Assembly (NCBI GenBank): GCA_002943765.1
Contig: PQWQ01000010.1
Location: 1,242,501 to 1,306,500, forward strand
Reading direction: 5' to 3'
DNA from: Psoroptes ovis
Taxonomy: Eukaryota; Arthropoda; Arachnida; Sarcoptiformes; Psoroptidae
Length of the DNA: 64,000 nt
The translations under genes were made by a program, and so were the position numbers. Positions 1-13,300 of this stretch are shown here, piece by piece. The notes beneath the pieces are model-generated. The model worked only from the letters and a program-made list of their open reading frames with translations, ran no database searches and was not told the origin of the DNA. How positions within the stretch are numbered: the first letter of the stretch is position 1; every line of letters begins with the position of its first letter.

Positions 1-190
1 CACCTGGTGTAATATTCGATGTTGTCGATGATGTTAATTCTTTACCATCTTTAACAATAGTATATGAACCTATCGGTAATTTAGCCAATTCTTCTGCCGT
101 TATTTCACGACTAGTTGTCGTTTTAGTACTTGTTGTTTTAATTGTTTCACTTGTTTTTGTTAAGTATTTATTTTCATTATCTTCATCCAT
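1..190 (-). CDS. N-terminal part of an unrecognised protein, cut by the window edge
   Basis: An ATG at 190-188 (minus strand) opens a frame that stays open for 63 codons to the window edge. The first ~35 residues are rich in Thr, Ser and Lys. A better structured stretch follows (ITAEELAKLPIGSYTIVKDG), with balanced composition unlike the repeat-driven reading frames nearby. No signal peptide or membrane segment is visible. An in-frame start preceded by very AT-rich sequence suggests a true N-terminus with a 5' UTR to the right. The sequence CCAGGTG at the edge could be a splice donor, so the exon may end here. I do not recognise the family and assign no function. Confidence 0.6.
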   Translation of the reverse strand, partial: MDEDNENKYLTKTSETIKTTSTKTTTSREITAEELAKLPIGSYTIVKDGKELTSSTTSNITPG

Positions 191-2014
191 TTTTATTTCT
201 TATTTTAAATTTCAATTTATTATATCAAATAATTAATTTTAAAATTGGATTAATTTCTGTGAAGAAAAAAAGATCATAAAGTTTATAAGAGGAAAAATGA
301 TCAATGAAATCTGATCAAATCATGAAATCTAAAATACAAGAAGTACTTACCACTCTAAAATTAGAAAAATGAAAATAAAAATTTGAGAACAAAAATAAAA
401 TCTATGATAATTGCAGTGCACAATACACAATAGAAGAAGCAATTTGATTTGGAAAAAACAAAACAAAATAATTTCAATTGAAAATCAATTAAATCTCAAT
501 TAATTAAATTTTTCAATAATAAAACAAGTAACAAATAAATAACAAGTGATAACGATTTAAATGTAGAAACAATAAAATGAAACAAAACAAAATTAAAATG
601 AGAAAATCTATACGATGATTGAATTGCGAATTGAAATTTGAAACAAAATCAAATTGAAAACAATTCTTTGAAGATGATTCGGCAAAGATTGATTTAATGT
701 TGGTTTATCTGTATTAATTGATTATTTTGATTAATTGATGAACTAATTTAAATGAGATTTTCAATTATTAAATTGAAATTAGCTTTTCAATTCAATTATG
801 GACGGATTTATGACAAACGAAAATAATGAGGAATATGAGAAGCAGATTAAATCAATTATCATTTGATTTGAAATTTGTTGAAAATTTTGATTTATTATTG
901 ACGACTGACGACGACTGACGACTGATTGATTGTTGAATAATCAAAATTTCCAAACAAATATAAATCGTAAAATGAAAATTGAATAATTTTGCTAGGTGAT
1001 AATATGAAATTTATGAAATTTTGAATTAATAATGATGATAAACAAACGAAATGTTAAGCAGTGTTGATGAATTAATTATTGTTTGATTTATGAGTTGAAT
1101 TTTTGAATTTTAAATTTAATTCAAATCGATTATTCGTGGTTTTCACTGAAATTTTTTCTGATGACAAAAATAAAATGAAATCACACAAGATTAAGACACT
1201 TTCACGACGATTGAAATTTGATTTTATTTGATGAAACACACATAGAAACAATCAGTGAAATTCAAACGAATTGATTTTGTCGAGAAAATATGAAATCAGT
1301 TGTCTTGACAACCTTTGAAAAGTGTTGAAAATTTTTTGATGAATAAGGGCACAATTAAAATGGCTTGAATTAGAAGCAAAAATAAGCAAATTGAATTGAA
1401 CAATTGAATGAATGAATAGAAATGAATCGAAAAAAAATGAAATGATGCTAAAATTTCGATTTAAGATGCGATTATCGAGGATTATTTTTTTGATTTTTTT
1501 TTTTCAAATATTTTCATTTATAAATTAGATACGATCGTTGTGATTATAAGGATGATCAAGAGCGAGCGAAATCGTTTGGTTAAATGAATTGAAATTGTAC
1601 GTATTTTTCAATATAAAATTATGATGATGATCACATACAACAGATACATGCAGAGACACAGACACACAAATTCAGCCAAATATTCAAATATCAAAAATTC
1701 AAATGATGGTGTTGATTAACAAATTGATTAACCAGAAATATGGAAAATACATTCGTTCATGAATATTAAATGTTGTTGTTGTCGATGATTGTATTTGGTT
1801 GAATGTAAGTTGAGAGAGGATATGTCAAACAACAAGGACGAATAGATTATTGAAAATGTTTGAATTCATTCATTTTGTTTGTTCGTGTATTTATTCAATG
1901 ATTTAAATGAATTAAGTTGATTATTTGTTTGATTTTTGTTGATTGAATTATTAAGTTGATTATGTTCAATTGTTTTAATTCGGATTTATTTGTTTAATTT
2001 TTGTTGGTTTTTTT

Positions 2015-2064
2015 GGTGGTGGCGGCGGTGATGATGATGATGATGATGATGATGATGGTGGTGG
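2015..2064. repeat. GGT/GGC/GAT trinucleotide microsatellite
   Basis: A run of GGT and GGC triplets passes into about nine GAT units and back to GGT, all in one triplet register. No reading frame around it looks real. Confidence 0.9.
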
Positions 2065-2574
2065 ATTTAAGTTTTCAAATGATTTAAAACATATTAATTT
2101 GCACAAAAATCACAATGAAACGATACACACACACACACATAAACACAAAATTGAATCATACAAAAACACACAAAAGCAGAAATGAAGATACACCGTTGAT
2201 TGAATTTCGTTTTTTTTTGATATTTTTGCACCAGTAGATAGGTGTTTTGATGATATTTGATGTTCGTAGTGGCGTCGGTTGATGCGAAATATTTGTTGAT
2301 GCATTTGATAAACAAAAGTTATATTTGAATACGAACATATTCGAGTATTTTAATATGAAGATATTTGAACACATATAAAGGTGAAATTTGAAATTTGAAT
2401 TTAGACGATGCAGATGATGCACAGTAAATTCAGTTTAATCACAACGCAAACAATGGCACATTTCGATGAGAAATGGACAAAATTTGGGGGAAAAAATGAT
2501 AAGAATCCATTAATTAATTGATCAATTAATCAATTTAATTAATTAATTAATCAATTTTGGAATTTTAAACTTAC

Positions 2575-2705
2575 CAGTGACAATTAATCTGAATTAAATC
2601 CTATTCCGAAATAAATGTATTTTTCACTCGTAATTCTTCGACTATATCTTTCATACGATCAATCTCTTCGGAAACCAAATTGAAAAATTTATCAAAATTC
2701 AACAC
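2575..2705 (-). other. Candidate 5' exon with a short coding-like frame and splice donor
   Basis: On the minus strand 34 sense codons lie between a stop at 2708-2706 and a TAG at 2603-2601. Their composition is acidic/basic and helix-like (for example EEIDRMKDIVEELRVKN), not repeat-like. A consensus donor (GTAAGT at 2574-2569) follows 26 nt after the TAG. This could be a 5' UTR exon with an upstream ORF for the gene at the left edge, the tail of another exon, or chance. No acceptor is clear. Confidence 0.2.
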
Positions 2706-3571
2706 TCAATATATTTTTAAACGACGACGACGACGATTGACGACAATTTGATTGATTGATATTGAATTTGATAAAAAAATTTTCAAAAAGATTTGCGAGA
2801 CTTTTATTTACGAACCACACTGAATATAATATCGGTGATCGATTCCGGATTTTTTGTTTTCGGTAGATTATTGATTTTTGATGAAGATAAATCAATAATT
2901 CTTCAACAAAGATTAATGATAATGATAATGGTGGATAAATGAATTCTCCTTAATCTTTAATGATGATGATATTCAATTGTTTTTTTTGTCTTAATGTTTT
3001 TCTCCTCTGAAGTTTTAATTTAATGAAATGATGTGAAATTTTCTCTTCTATTTGATTCAATCAAAAAAAAATTTGAAAATTTGAAAATTGTCCTTGAATA
3101 GCAAACAACAACAACGACAACAGCCACAATATATCAATGGCTACGACGACACAACAAACATATTTGAACACAAACATTGAACAAAACACAGACACAATTG
3201 ATTATTGGTTGTTGTTGTTGTAATTGTTTATTTTCAAATTGAAAAATTGATTGTTATTTTCATAGAAATTCATTTATTTATTTAATTTTTTTTTTCAAAT
3301 TTCCATTCACTTGTTGCTGTCGGTGTTGATGTTGTTGATATTTTTTTTCCACTTTCTTCAATTCAATTCAATTCGATTGAAAACAAACAACCTGTTGCTA
3401 TTTAAGAAATATGAATGAATCAATCAATGAATGAATGGGAGAAATAAAAGAAATAAATGATTAGAAATTGAATTTTTCTTAAAAATCAAAGAGAAATCAA
3501 TGGCAATTGAAAATTGAAAATCAAATAAAAATGAATGAAAGGTTGAAAAAAAGGAAAAAAATTTCCTTATA

Positions 3572-3653
3572 TTAGGTTGTCCCATAAGTTTTTGCCATTT
3601 TTTTGAATTAAAAAAAAATTTAAAAAACGGCAAGAACTTATGGGACAGTCCAA
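3572..3653. mobile_element. 82-bp palindromic mariner-type MITE
   Basis: Inverted arms of about 32 bp (left arm starts TTAGGTTGTCCCATAAG; the right arm read in reverse matches at about 27 of 32 positions) flank a short A-rich centre. TA dinucleotides sit directly outside both ends (3570-3571, 3654-3655), as expected of Tc1/mariner insertion. There is no coding capacity. The ends resemble those of two other short elements at 4.9 and 7.9 kb. Confidence 0.8.
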
Positions 3654-4911
3654 TATTTTTCTCTTAAGGAGAAAAAAAAACATTTCTCGTTTTATTTTCT
3701 TATGTTTACACGTGCAAAAGGATAATTTTTCATTGAATCAATTGGTATATTGTTTTCACATTGATTGTTAATGAATTTGTTGTTTTTCATTTGAAAAAAA
3801 AGAGAAAAAATGTCTCAAATATCTTCAAAGACTATCCCAATGAAATTTTTGAAAAAAAAACAAAAAATAACATTTGGCCTACAAAATTTTATGTGAAAAT
3901 AAAATTTTTAAAAAAATTAAATTGTTAAAATGTAAAATCGTAAATTTGTTTCACAATTTAAAACGTGTTTACATTTCGATACATTCTGTTTGTTTGTTCT
4001 TTTATTGAATGAATTGAAAATTCATTCAATGAATCAAATATCAATGAATCATAGAATTGAAATCAATGGAATAATTGGAACAATTGCTGCATAGATTGAA
4101 GATAATTATTAGATTTTTCAAGATTGAAGCAATCTGAACCGGCAGAATTTTTCGGAGAAAAAATTAAGCATTATTCTGAATATATTCATAGACTTATAGA
4201 TGTTTCAATCCTCAAAGAAAAGGATTAAATCTTAAGAAAAAAAAATATTTTAAAAATTCAAAAATCAAATTGAAGTAAACCGAAAGAAAAAAACAGGAAA
4301 AAACATAGTCCTACACGATCACATAGATATTTTTTCGTAATTAATTACGCATGTACAAATAAGTTAATAATAGTCATGAAAATATGTTTTAAGAAAGAAA
4401 AATGATTCGTAAAAATAAAATTTTTTGAATGTCAAAACAACATTTAAAATTTAAGGAAATATTTAATGAGTGAATGTGTATGCTACGAGAGAAATCGATG
4501 CATTCAAATCTAAATTAAATGTTTTAGAATTTCAAAAATTGAAAATTTCTGAATTGAAACAAACAAACAAATAATCATAAATTTCAAAGAGACACAAAGC
4601 TATTGACAGCTTAATATGCACAGCATACACATGCGAAGCCCTTAAAGCTTACGATCGAGGCTTTTAATTGATTTTATTTTGCTTTAACTTATTTAATTTT
4701 CTTGAATAAAATTTCCTAACTCGAATTTCCTAATTTTTTCTCTCGAATTCCCTTTTCAGTGAATTACTATTATTAATATTTATGTGCATTTGTACTTGAT
4801 GTAAACGCGAGAAAAAACTAAAATACTGAAATACAAAATAATAATTCAAGACACCAACAGCAACACACAGCAATGACACAGTAGTAAACAAATTCATAAA
4901 CAAATATCAAG

Positions 4912-4990
4912 TAGGCTGTCCGAAAAGTTCATTCGGCTTAATCAATCAAGTTGCTGATGAAAATCGGCTAAAACTTTCCGGACAACCTAA
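4912..4990. mobile_element. ~80-bp palindromic mariner-type MITE
   Basis: The left end (GGCTGTCCGAAAAGTT) and the reverse of the right end (TTAGGTTGTCCGGAAAGTTT) are inverted copies. The body read in reverse matches the element at 7.9 kb almost throughout, including the central part with ATTTTCAT and TTGATTAAGC. The terminal TT on the left has decayed. It is non-coding. Confidence 0.75.
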
Positions 4991-4994
4991 TAAA

Positions 4995-5047
4995 TAAACG
5001 AAAATTAATGGAAATAAACGAAAATTAATGGAAATAAACGAAAGTTT
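4995..5047. repeat. 20-bp tandem repeat, about 2.5 copies, next to the MITE
   Basis: The unit TAAACGAAAATTAATGGAAA occurs at 4995-5014 and 5015-5034 with a partial, slightly changed third copy. It starts a few bases after the end of the MITE. Confidence 0.85.
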
Positions 5048-6705
5048 AAACGACAGAAATGAACATGGAAGCAGAGACACTGAATTCACTGAATTTCACT
5101 TGAATCTTTTACTGTTATTATTATCATTTTAAAAATTAATTACAATTTTATGGTTCTTCACCATTCACATTCATTCATTTATTCATTTGTTTCTATGTCA
5201 TTCGTTTCTTTGTCGTTCGTTTTATTATTATTATTATTCGTTTTTGTTTAACTGATTTCAATGATAAACTTTGAATTTTATTTAAAATAATTAACAAAAA
5301 TAAAATGAAAATAAAAGCAATATAAACACACATAAACACAAATAAACAAATAAATAAAACGAATCAATTCAACAAATTTAAAAAATTCAAATAAATATCT
5401 GCTTAGCTGAAGCATCCTCCATTCGTTTGTTTTTATTCAATTTTAATTATAAAATTTTTGTCATCATTAACAATGATATTATGATTGCTGCTAATTATGA
5501 CTGATCTATCCTCACTTTGTTTGTTCGATAGGAAATGGAGACAAATTTTAAAAAATTTAAGGGTTTTTTCATCGTCATTTCTAGCTGATTTTCATCGTTT
5601 CAAGCGACAGTTTGAGCGTGAATCCAATGTGTTTCAATGTAAATCAATGTGCGTGTGTGTTGGGGTGTGATTAATATGTGTTTGTGTAATTTCGAGAAAT
5701 GAATTTTTTCAGAAAAACTCATAAAATTTTTGAATTAAACCATCATAATCATTATTAAAACAAACAAATCAAACAAGGTCATTGAGGTAATAATTTTTTT
5801 CGTTTTATTTTATTTGTTTCATTTTTTTTTTGATTATGATTATTTGATAAGCAAATAAATGATTAAAACAGTGACAATCGAGAATTATGATTTTTTAAAT
5901 TTATTTTTATGTTTTTATATGGTTAGTTAGGTTGGAAATATTATTAATTCATCATCATCATGTATGCAAATTGAATTTTGAATTTTTTTGTGAATCAAAT
6001 ATTTTTGATTGAAATTCACAGAGATTTTCATAGAAAAATTCAATTTAAAATTGAAGTTACGAGAGATTTTCAATGGGTATGATTCACGGAAATTAGAAAC
6101 AAATTCAGAATAGAAGCCGGAAACTGAATGAAATATGACCTTTCAGAGAAAAAAAAGAGTTCAAAGGGTTCAAAGGTGTTCACGACCCATTGAAAATCAA
6201 ATTTTAAATAATTTGTAATTTCTAGCATAATCTTTTACAGATAAACTTTCACCATCAGAGCCTACTGTCGAGAATTTTTGACCAATTTTCTAAGATTCTC
6301 TTAGCACAATCAAAGCCTTAATCAAAATACTTACAAAATGATGGAAATGATCGAAGAAATTTTTTAAAAAAATATTAGAAATTGTGATGAATCGGATACA
6401 CACACAAAAACACAAAATTGGATACACCAATTTTTCTGAAAGAAACACGCACCGAAACAAAACACGTACAAACAAAAACACACAAACAAGAAAACAAGAA
6501 AATTCAACGAGATGGTGGCATAACAATGTCTAAATATTGAATGTTATTCAAAAATTTATGATTGAAAATTTTCAGAATTTTTTTTCTGTTTTTTCATTCG
6601 TTTAAACACACACGAAACAAACAGATATAAACCTAATAGCAAACACACACATACAGACACACATTTCAATACTAACACATATATTTGGTTGAAGAATGCA
6701 TCCTA

Positions 6706-6853
6706 ACACACACACACACACACGCACACATCCATCCATCCACACACAATGTCATCATTAATTTAAATTATCATCATCATCATCATCATCATCATTATCA
6801 TGATTATTATTATCATTAACATCAAACATTAAACAACAACAACAACAACAACA
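6706..6853. repeat. Cluster of CA, ATC and CAA microsatellites
   Basis: (CA)n at about 6706-6730, (ATC)n at about 6769-6794 and (CAA)n at about 6833-6853 follow one another within 150 bp. Confidence 0.9.
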
Positions 6854-7189
6854 AACAAACAACTATGTGCAACAAATGCAAACGATATATGAATATCTTT
6901 TTAAATTATTCATTTATTCATTCATTTAGTTTTCATTGGGTAGTAGTGGAATTGAATTTAAATGAAAATTTTTTTTTATTTGAAAAATTCAAATTCACAA
7001 TTCAATTCACAATTGATTTTTGAGATGAAATGAAAAATTTGAAATAAATGAAAAAAAAAATGCCATCAAAATTCAAAAATGAATTTGGCTTGAATTCAAA
7101 ACCTAAAACGAAAAGAACGAATTGACGATAATAATAATAATAACACCACATAAACGAATGAATGAATGAATGAATGATTGTTATATGAT

Positions 7190-7340
7190 CATCATCAACA
7201 ACAACAACACCAACAACATCATCAGCGACATCATCAACAACATCAGCCTCATAGCTACCACGACAACGAAGACATCATCATCATCATCAACATCATCGAC
7301 AACAACAGCATCAACAGCAGCAACAGCAACATAACCATCA
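7190..7340. repeat. CAA/CAT/ACA trinucleotide-rich tract
   Basis: Imperfect CAA, CAT and CAG triplets run through this stretch and produce long but meaningless Gln/His/Ile frames on either strand. A second ATG/GAT run follows at about 7497-7520. Confidence 0.85.
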
Positions 7341-7907
7341 TCAAATTATCATCATTTGTTGCACATGTGTTGTTGTCTTGTTGCTGGTTTGTTTGCTGGT
7401 TTGGTTTGGTTTCGAAATACTTGGTGGTGAATTCATATGTTTATTATCATCATCGTTTGTTGATAATATTGATGATGATGATGGTTCTCGGCGTATGTTG
7501 ATGATGATGATGATGATGATCATAGAAATAATATGAATACTCCACCTACAAACAAACGAAAATGGATGAACATAAATCAATTTAGATTGAAATTCTTTGC
7601 TTTTTCATTTCGAAAAAATAATTTCATCATTTCATTTAAAAAATCGATGTTGTTGTCGATGCTGGTGGTTCACATTGAAAATTATTGAATTGAATTGTGT
7701 TGTTTTCATTCCTATTTTTCAATTCAAAAATTTCACTATTTTCATCAAGCTGAATATCGGAGCGAAAAATCGAACCTTTATAAACTATAGTCTTGTTTTG
7801 TACGAATAGGATTTTCACCACCCAAAAAAATTTAATTCAAAAAATGATAATATTGGAAAAAATATATATACAGAACAACAACAACGAAAAAACTCTGGTG
7901 TAAAATA

Positions 7908-7988
7908 TTAGGTTGTCCGAAAAGTTTTGGTCGATTTTCATTGAGCAACTTTATTGATTAAGCGGGATAAACTTTTCGGACAGCGTTA
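7908..7988. mobile_element. 81-bp palindromic mariner-type MITE
   Basis: Starts TTAGGTTGTCCGAAAAGTTT after a TA (7906-7907). It ends with the inverted motif AAACTTTTCGGACAGC just before a TATA. The internal sequence is the reverse complement of the element at 4912-4990 with few differences, so both belong to one family. Non-coding; mobilised, if at all, by a mariner transposase elsewhere. Confidence 0.8.
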
Positions 7989-10342
7989 TAGAATAGAAGG
8001 AATTTATCATCCTCATTTGTTGTTTTGGTTGTTGTTATTCGGTATACTCTAAATGCTACTTCCACATTGGATTTTTTTGGATAATTTTTATTTTTTATTT
8101 TTTTTTGATTTAGTTTAGTTTAGGCGTAATTAAGTTTAGTTTAATAATAATAATGATATTGGATGATTTAGTTTAGAGTTTAGACATTTTGGGTTTTAAT
8201 CAAGTTTTTTGTATGTATTTTCATTCTTCTTTGTTTCTGTGTGTTGATTGAATTTGAATATTTGAACATTTGTTCAACGTTTGATGGTTCGATGTATGCT
8301 ATAAGATGATGATGATGCTGCTGAATATATTTTCTGTTGTGATGCTTGACGGCTTGAAAATCTCAATATCAATGATAATAAGGTTTGTTTTTTTCGATGA
8401 AAATATATGGTTCAAGTTAATGGATATATTGTTATTCGTATACAATTTTTTTTTTGGATGGATTTAATAAAGCTTATCGAGTATATAATAAGGATATAAA
8501 TTATATTGAATGATTAAATCATTGAATATCGACCTATTGCTTATTTTAAATTGATTTAAATTGATACCAGTTGAACACAAATGAAAATTGAATGAAAATA
8601 ATTCATTTTGACCTTAAAATTTTTTTCTGGAAGAAGAAAATGTTCAAATATCGATAATCAATGATACTAAATAATAATCATGCATCAGTGTATACAATGA
8701 ATGACACGGTTACATGGATGGATGCCAGTTGTTGCTGATGCATGTCTCGGTGTGTGTGTCTGTAATTCTGTCAAGAATATATCTGTTGTTTTTGTTCACT
8801 TGAAGCCTTCAAAAATCAAACCAAACCATCATCGATAAGCAAAATTATACCCGTGTAATGAATGAGTAAAAATATCCAATAATCAATTTCAAGTGTGTCT
8901 GTTGAGAGCTATGAGTCGATATCAATGATGCCAGTTGTTGATGTGAAATTTTGATGAAGTAAGTGAAAAACGAAGAAATTCAAAATCAATGATTATTACT
9001 CTGATCAAAATATTGATACAAACTCACAGCAAGACAGCAAAGCATCGATGATGATTCGGTTTGATGATTATGGATGATATATGACCATTGAATAATCATC
9101 GAAATTGAATTATCAATGATCAAATACGAGTATCTTTGATACTTATTCATTTCATTTCTTAAAATATCCAAAAATAAACAATAATCAATTGATATTATCA
9201 AATATCATCAAATAATATTTGAAATACAATTTGAATATGACCAAAATTGAATCAATCGGTGCAGTATTGATTATAAATATGAATGAAAGCCTCTGAAATC
9301 ATATGCCTTATATGCAATCAAAGGCATCGGATCCGTTTAGATTTTGATGCGTTCGCATCAAGTGGATTGGATAACCAAATCAAATTTGATTGAAAAGAAA
9401 ATCTTGGAAAAAAAATACTTCAAATCAAAACATACCTTAAGCCATTTAAATCAATGGGGAAATTTTCCATTGATTCAATCAATGACTTGATCGGAAATTG
9501 ATTTGTTTTGATTTATCTTGATTGATTAACATGACCAAACGAACACGAAAAAATGTTCAAATTTGCATTTTTTATTTTATCCGTGTTGATTCAAAGATAT
9601 TCAAGATATATTCACATAACACAAAACACGAAACAATGGTGGATTACAATGAATAATCACTGATAAGCAGCAACCGTGATATTTAATTTGAATAAAACTT
9701 GTCAAAAAATATCAAACAAACACGAATATCTGAAAACTAATCAAAATCAAACCACAAAAACATTGAAGAATACACAAGTCTTGTACCGCCGAATCGATAG
9801 GAGAATACAACACACACATATGAATCAAAATTTGTTGAATTATCAATGTTGAATATCTTTGATAACATATTAACGGTGATCAGAACAACAACAACATTGA
9901 CAACTTTGCAACAACAATGAACCAATCACCAGTACATGTATGCATTTAACTGCATCGACCATCAAAATATATGGTACAATATACAACCAGCTAACGAACA
10001 CACAGAGACTTGAAGAATATATCAGAAATATATACCCAGAAACCAGAAATAATGATGGTTGGAAGAATACGAGATAAAAAAAAAATACCGCATAGTAAAC
10101 TGGTGGTCGTTGATTCTGTTATATATAAATCATGATTGAAATAACGAACATTGGAAAATGATTGTCAATTCAATTCAATTTCATTGAATTGAATTGAATT
10201 ATTTTGAATTTTTTGGTATATCTTCTTCAATCATTTGTAGTGGTTGGTTTGTCGATTTTTTATCATTATTTTTAAGGTCTGACATATGAAATAATCTAAC
10301 AAATGTTTGTATATGTTTTTGATTCGTCATATCATTGGTCGG

Positions 10343-10370
10343 ATCATCATCATCATCATCATCATCATCA
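10343..10370. repeat. (ATC)n microsatellite
   Basis: About nine uninterrupted ATC units. Confidence 0.95.
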
Positions 10371-13300
10371 AACGATCATTTTTATGGTTGTCGTCTTGGT
10401 CGGTCGTCGATGACAACAAAGACAACAACACAACCATTGGAAATGAGCCATTGGGCATAAAATGAAACACACGGCCCAAATAACTCGAAAGAAAAAATGG
10501 TATCAAATATTGGATAATGGGAAAATGCTATTTTTATCAACCAGAAATAATAAAAAATTATTTCGATAGATAATACATTGATAACAAGTAATAATTTGAA
10601 AAAATTCTATGCGAAAATTTCTGACGAAATTCATCAGAATTCGTACGGGGAAAGAATAGAATATCAACCAGAACACCAATCAAACATGGTTTCAACAATG
10701 GTTTCATGGCTTTGTTCGACCATGGTTCCACCACTAGTTTTTTTTCTCATATCTCATCTCATCTGCCAAGAGTTTCGACGACCAAATTAATTGCCCAAAC
10801 AAAGAAATGGAATGAAAAAAAACGCCAATACTTGATCATATATCGGCGCATTATGAAAATTGATTGATTGATGGAAAAAGCGAAATTTTTTTTTTTCGCT
10901 ACGACATTTTGAATTTCAATTTTCTATTTGAAATTTTCTAGTTTAACTACTATTAACTAGTTTATTCATTTATTTTTATTTATTTGTTCAAATAAATTAT
11001 TTATTTGTCTTCTATTCATTGTCCTCATATGTCAACAACAGCAACAGCAATGAAAAAATAATGAAGAATAATGATATTAAATGAATTTCTGGCAATCTCA
11101 TTAAAACATAATCTAATTATTTTTCGGAATATAATCGCGTTAAGATCATGGCTTAAATATAATAATGAATTCAACAATTTTAATCGAAAATTTGCAACAA
11201 AATAATAAATTTACAGCAATTTTCTATGAAGAAATTCAAATGTCGAATCGAAAATAATTAATCAATCCTTTATTCAATTCAAATTGGAATCGATGTGTTT
11301 ATGGTTTTCAGAAAAATTTGAATTTCAAAAATAATTTTGAAAATTAATTGATGCGGAACATTAATTTTTGAGAACATCATCAAAAATCAATCAATAAAGC
11401 CAGACCGACCGACAAGGAAATATCCATATAGCACACATATTCAAAACAAATTTAAAAATAAACAATTCTTTTAATTCAAATAAAATGAATCATTTTTTTT
11501 TCAATGATCATTTGAATCAAAAAAACTTATGAAAGAAAAAAAAATGTAGTTCTTTAGGTTAATATGATAATTGGTTGTAGAAGCATTATTATTTCATATC
11601 AAAATGCTGCTTTGATGGCTTCAAAAAAAAAAAAAAAATGAAATTTCTTTGCTAAATTTGTACACACACACACACACACTCAAACCATAAATTGTGTAGA
11701 TGCTACACAGCCTGTAGCATTCAGGCATCATCAATTTATAATCAAAGCATTTTAAGCATAATAAAAGTGGAAAGATTTTTCAAATAAATAAAAATAAATA
11801 AACAAATTCAAAAGCAAAAGCAAAGCAAAGCAATGTAAGATATACAAACAAACAAGGAAATCCAATTCGCTTCAGTCCAATTCCTTTCCTTTCATTTATT
11901 TCTTGCATTTATTTATTTATTTTCTTATTTTCTTTGCTTTTCTTACGAAGAAAATGAATACTTTCGATGTAATAAATATGCTCGTATTCAAAATAAAACA
12001 AGAAATAAATAAATAAATACGTATAAATAGAAAGTATACAAACACCAGCAAACAACAAAGCAACTAAACCATTAACTAATTTTGATTTTATTTTTTAATA
12101 TTTACTTGCTTTCAAAGTTAGATTTTCAAGGTTAAAACTTGTTTTTTTTTTTTTTTTTGAAAAAAAAATCTGCTAAAACAATGCGCAAAGCTTGTGCTTT
12201 TTAGACGTGTATGTAGCCATCGCCCTGTTTCTATTTGCCATCGTTTCTTGCACAAAATTATGAATACGAAGATTGAATGGCAGGCAGAAATGATTATGAA
12301 GAATATCACGGATTATCTTCTGTTTTTTTTTCGGGGAAAATTCAGACAAATTTTCAGTGAAAAACTTTAAGCTTAGGCTTTCTATTGAAGCAGATATTAT
12401 TTCGGAGATATTATTTCTGGTGGACGCATGTCTAAAATTGTTGATTTGATTTTATTGAAAGAAATCAATCAAATCTATTTGTAATCAATCAAATATATTA
12501 TTTGCAATCAATCAATCAAATCCATTGCAATCAATCAATTTAATCAAATATTGAAAAAATTAATTTCTGATCAATTCATAATTTGTATTTGATCGATATT
12601 CATTTCAATTTATCAATTTTATTAATTTATTTAATTATTTACCCATAATTATTCACACAAATACACACACACACACAAAATGATCATATCAACAATCAAA
12701 TATCGTTGATATTTACCTTGAGCTATAATTTCATTTTCTAATTATTTTCTATACGAATAATTTCATTTTCAATGTCAAGCAACAACAACTAGGAGCTCAA
12801 TCAATGTAATTGATTCCAAGCAGAATTGCATTACGTTTTTTTTTTCAAAGAAATGACAAGAATCATCTAAGAATTGTTGGTCAATCATAGATCATAAACC
12901 ATAAAAGCCAATCAATCAATCAAAGGATTTATGATTTTCCTCTTTGAATGATTTCCGATTCAAAGAAATTGAATTTTAAATAAATTTTCAAAGGATTTGT
13001 CATAGAAAATTCATTGTATTTCATCATTTTGAAAAATAATAAATTCTTTAAATGCATGTGTGGGTGTGCGTGTGTGCGCATCCATATGTGCACATTCTAA
13101 TGTACATTCAAATACTTTAATCAAAAATTCAAAAACGTCTTCAAAAATGTCTTCAAACAAACATTTCGTAAAATTTGATTGAACATTATTAGTATTTGTT
13201 ATTCTAAGATATTCATTTATTTGACCTTCAATTACTGAAAGACCAAAAAAAATGACGGAATAAAATAAGCTTAAAATAATAATAATAAAATCAGGAATAA

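Larger units (their letters stand above)
191..3569. other. AT-rich non-coding stretch, probable 5' UTR/intron/upstream DNA of the left-edge gene
   Basis: No convincing protein gene is seen. Content is simple AT-rich sequence, a GGT/GAT triplet run and short palindromes. The only coding-like patch is near 2.6-2.7 kb and is listed separately. Confidence 0.6.

Noticed and set aside
6706..6853. Repeated CA/ATC/CAA units as a CRISPR-like array
   Set aside because: Plain microsatellites without a repeat-spacer structure, in a eukaryotic genome.
7178..7501. 107-codon frame rich in Gln, His and Ile
   Set aside because: Translation of CAA/CAT/ATC repeats; reads similarly in other frames and on the opposite strand.
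12118..12309. Minus-strand frame with hydrophobic start in a slightly GC-richer patch
   Set aside because: Too short, ends in a poly-Lys run from the T tract; no family likeness.
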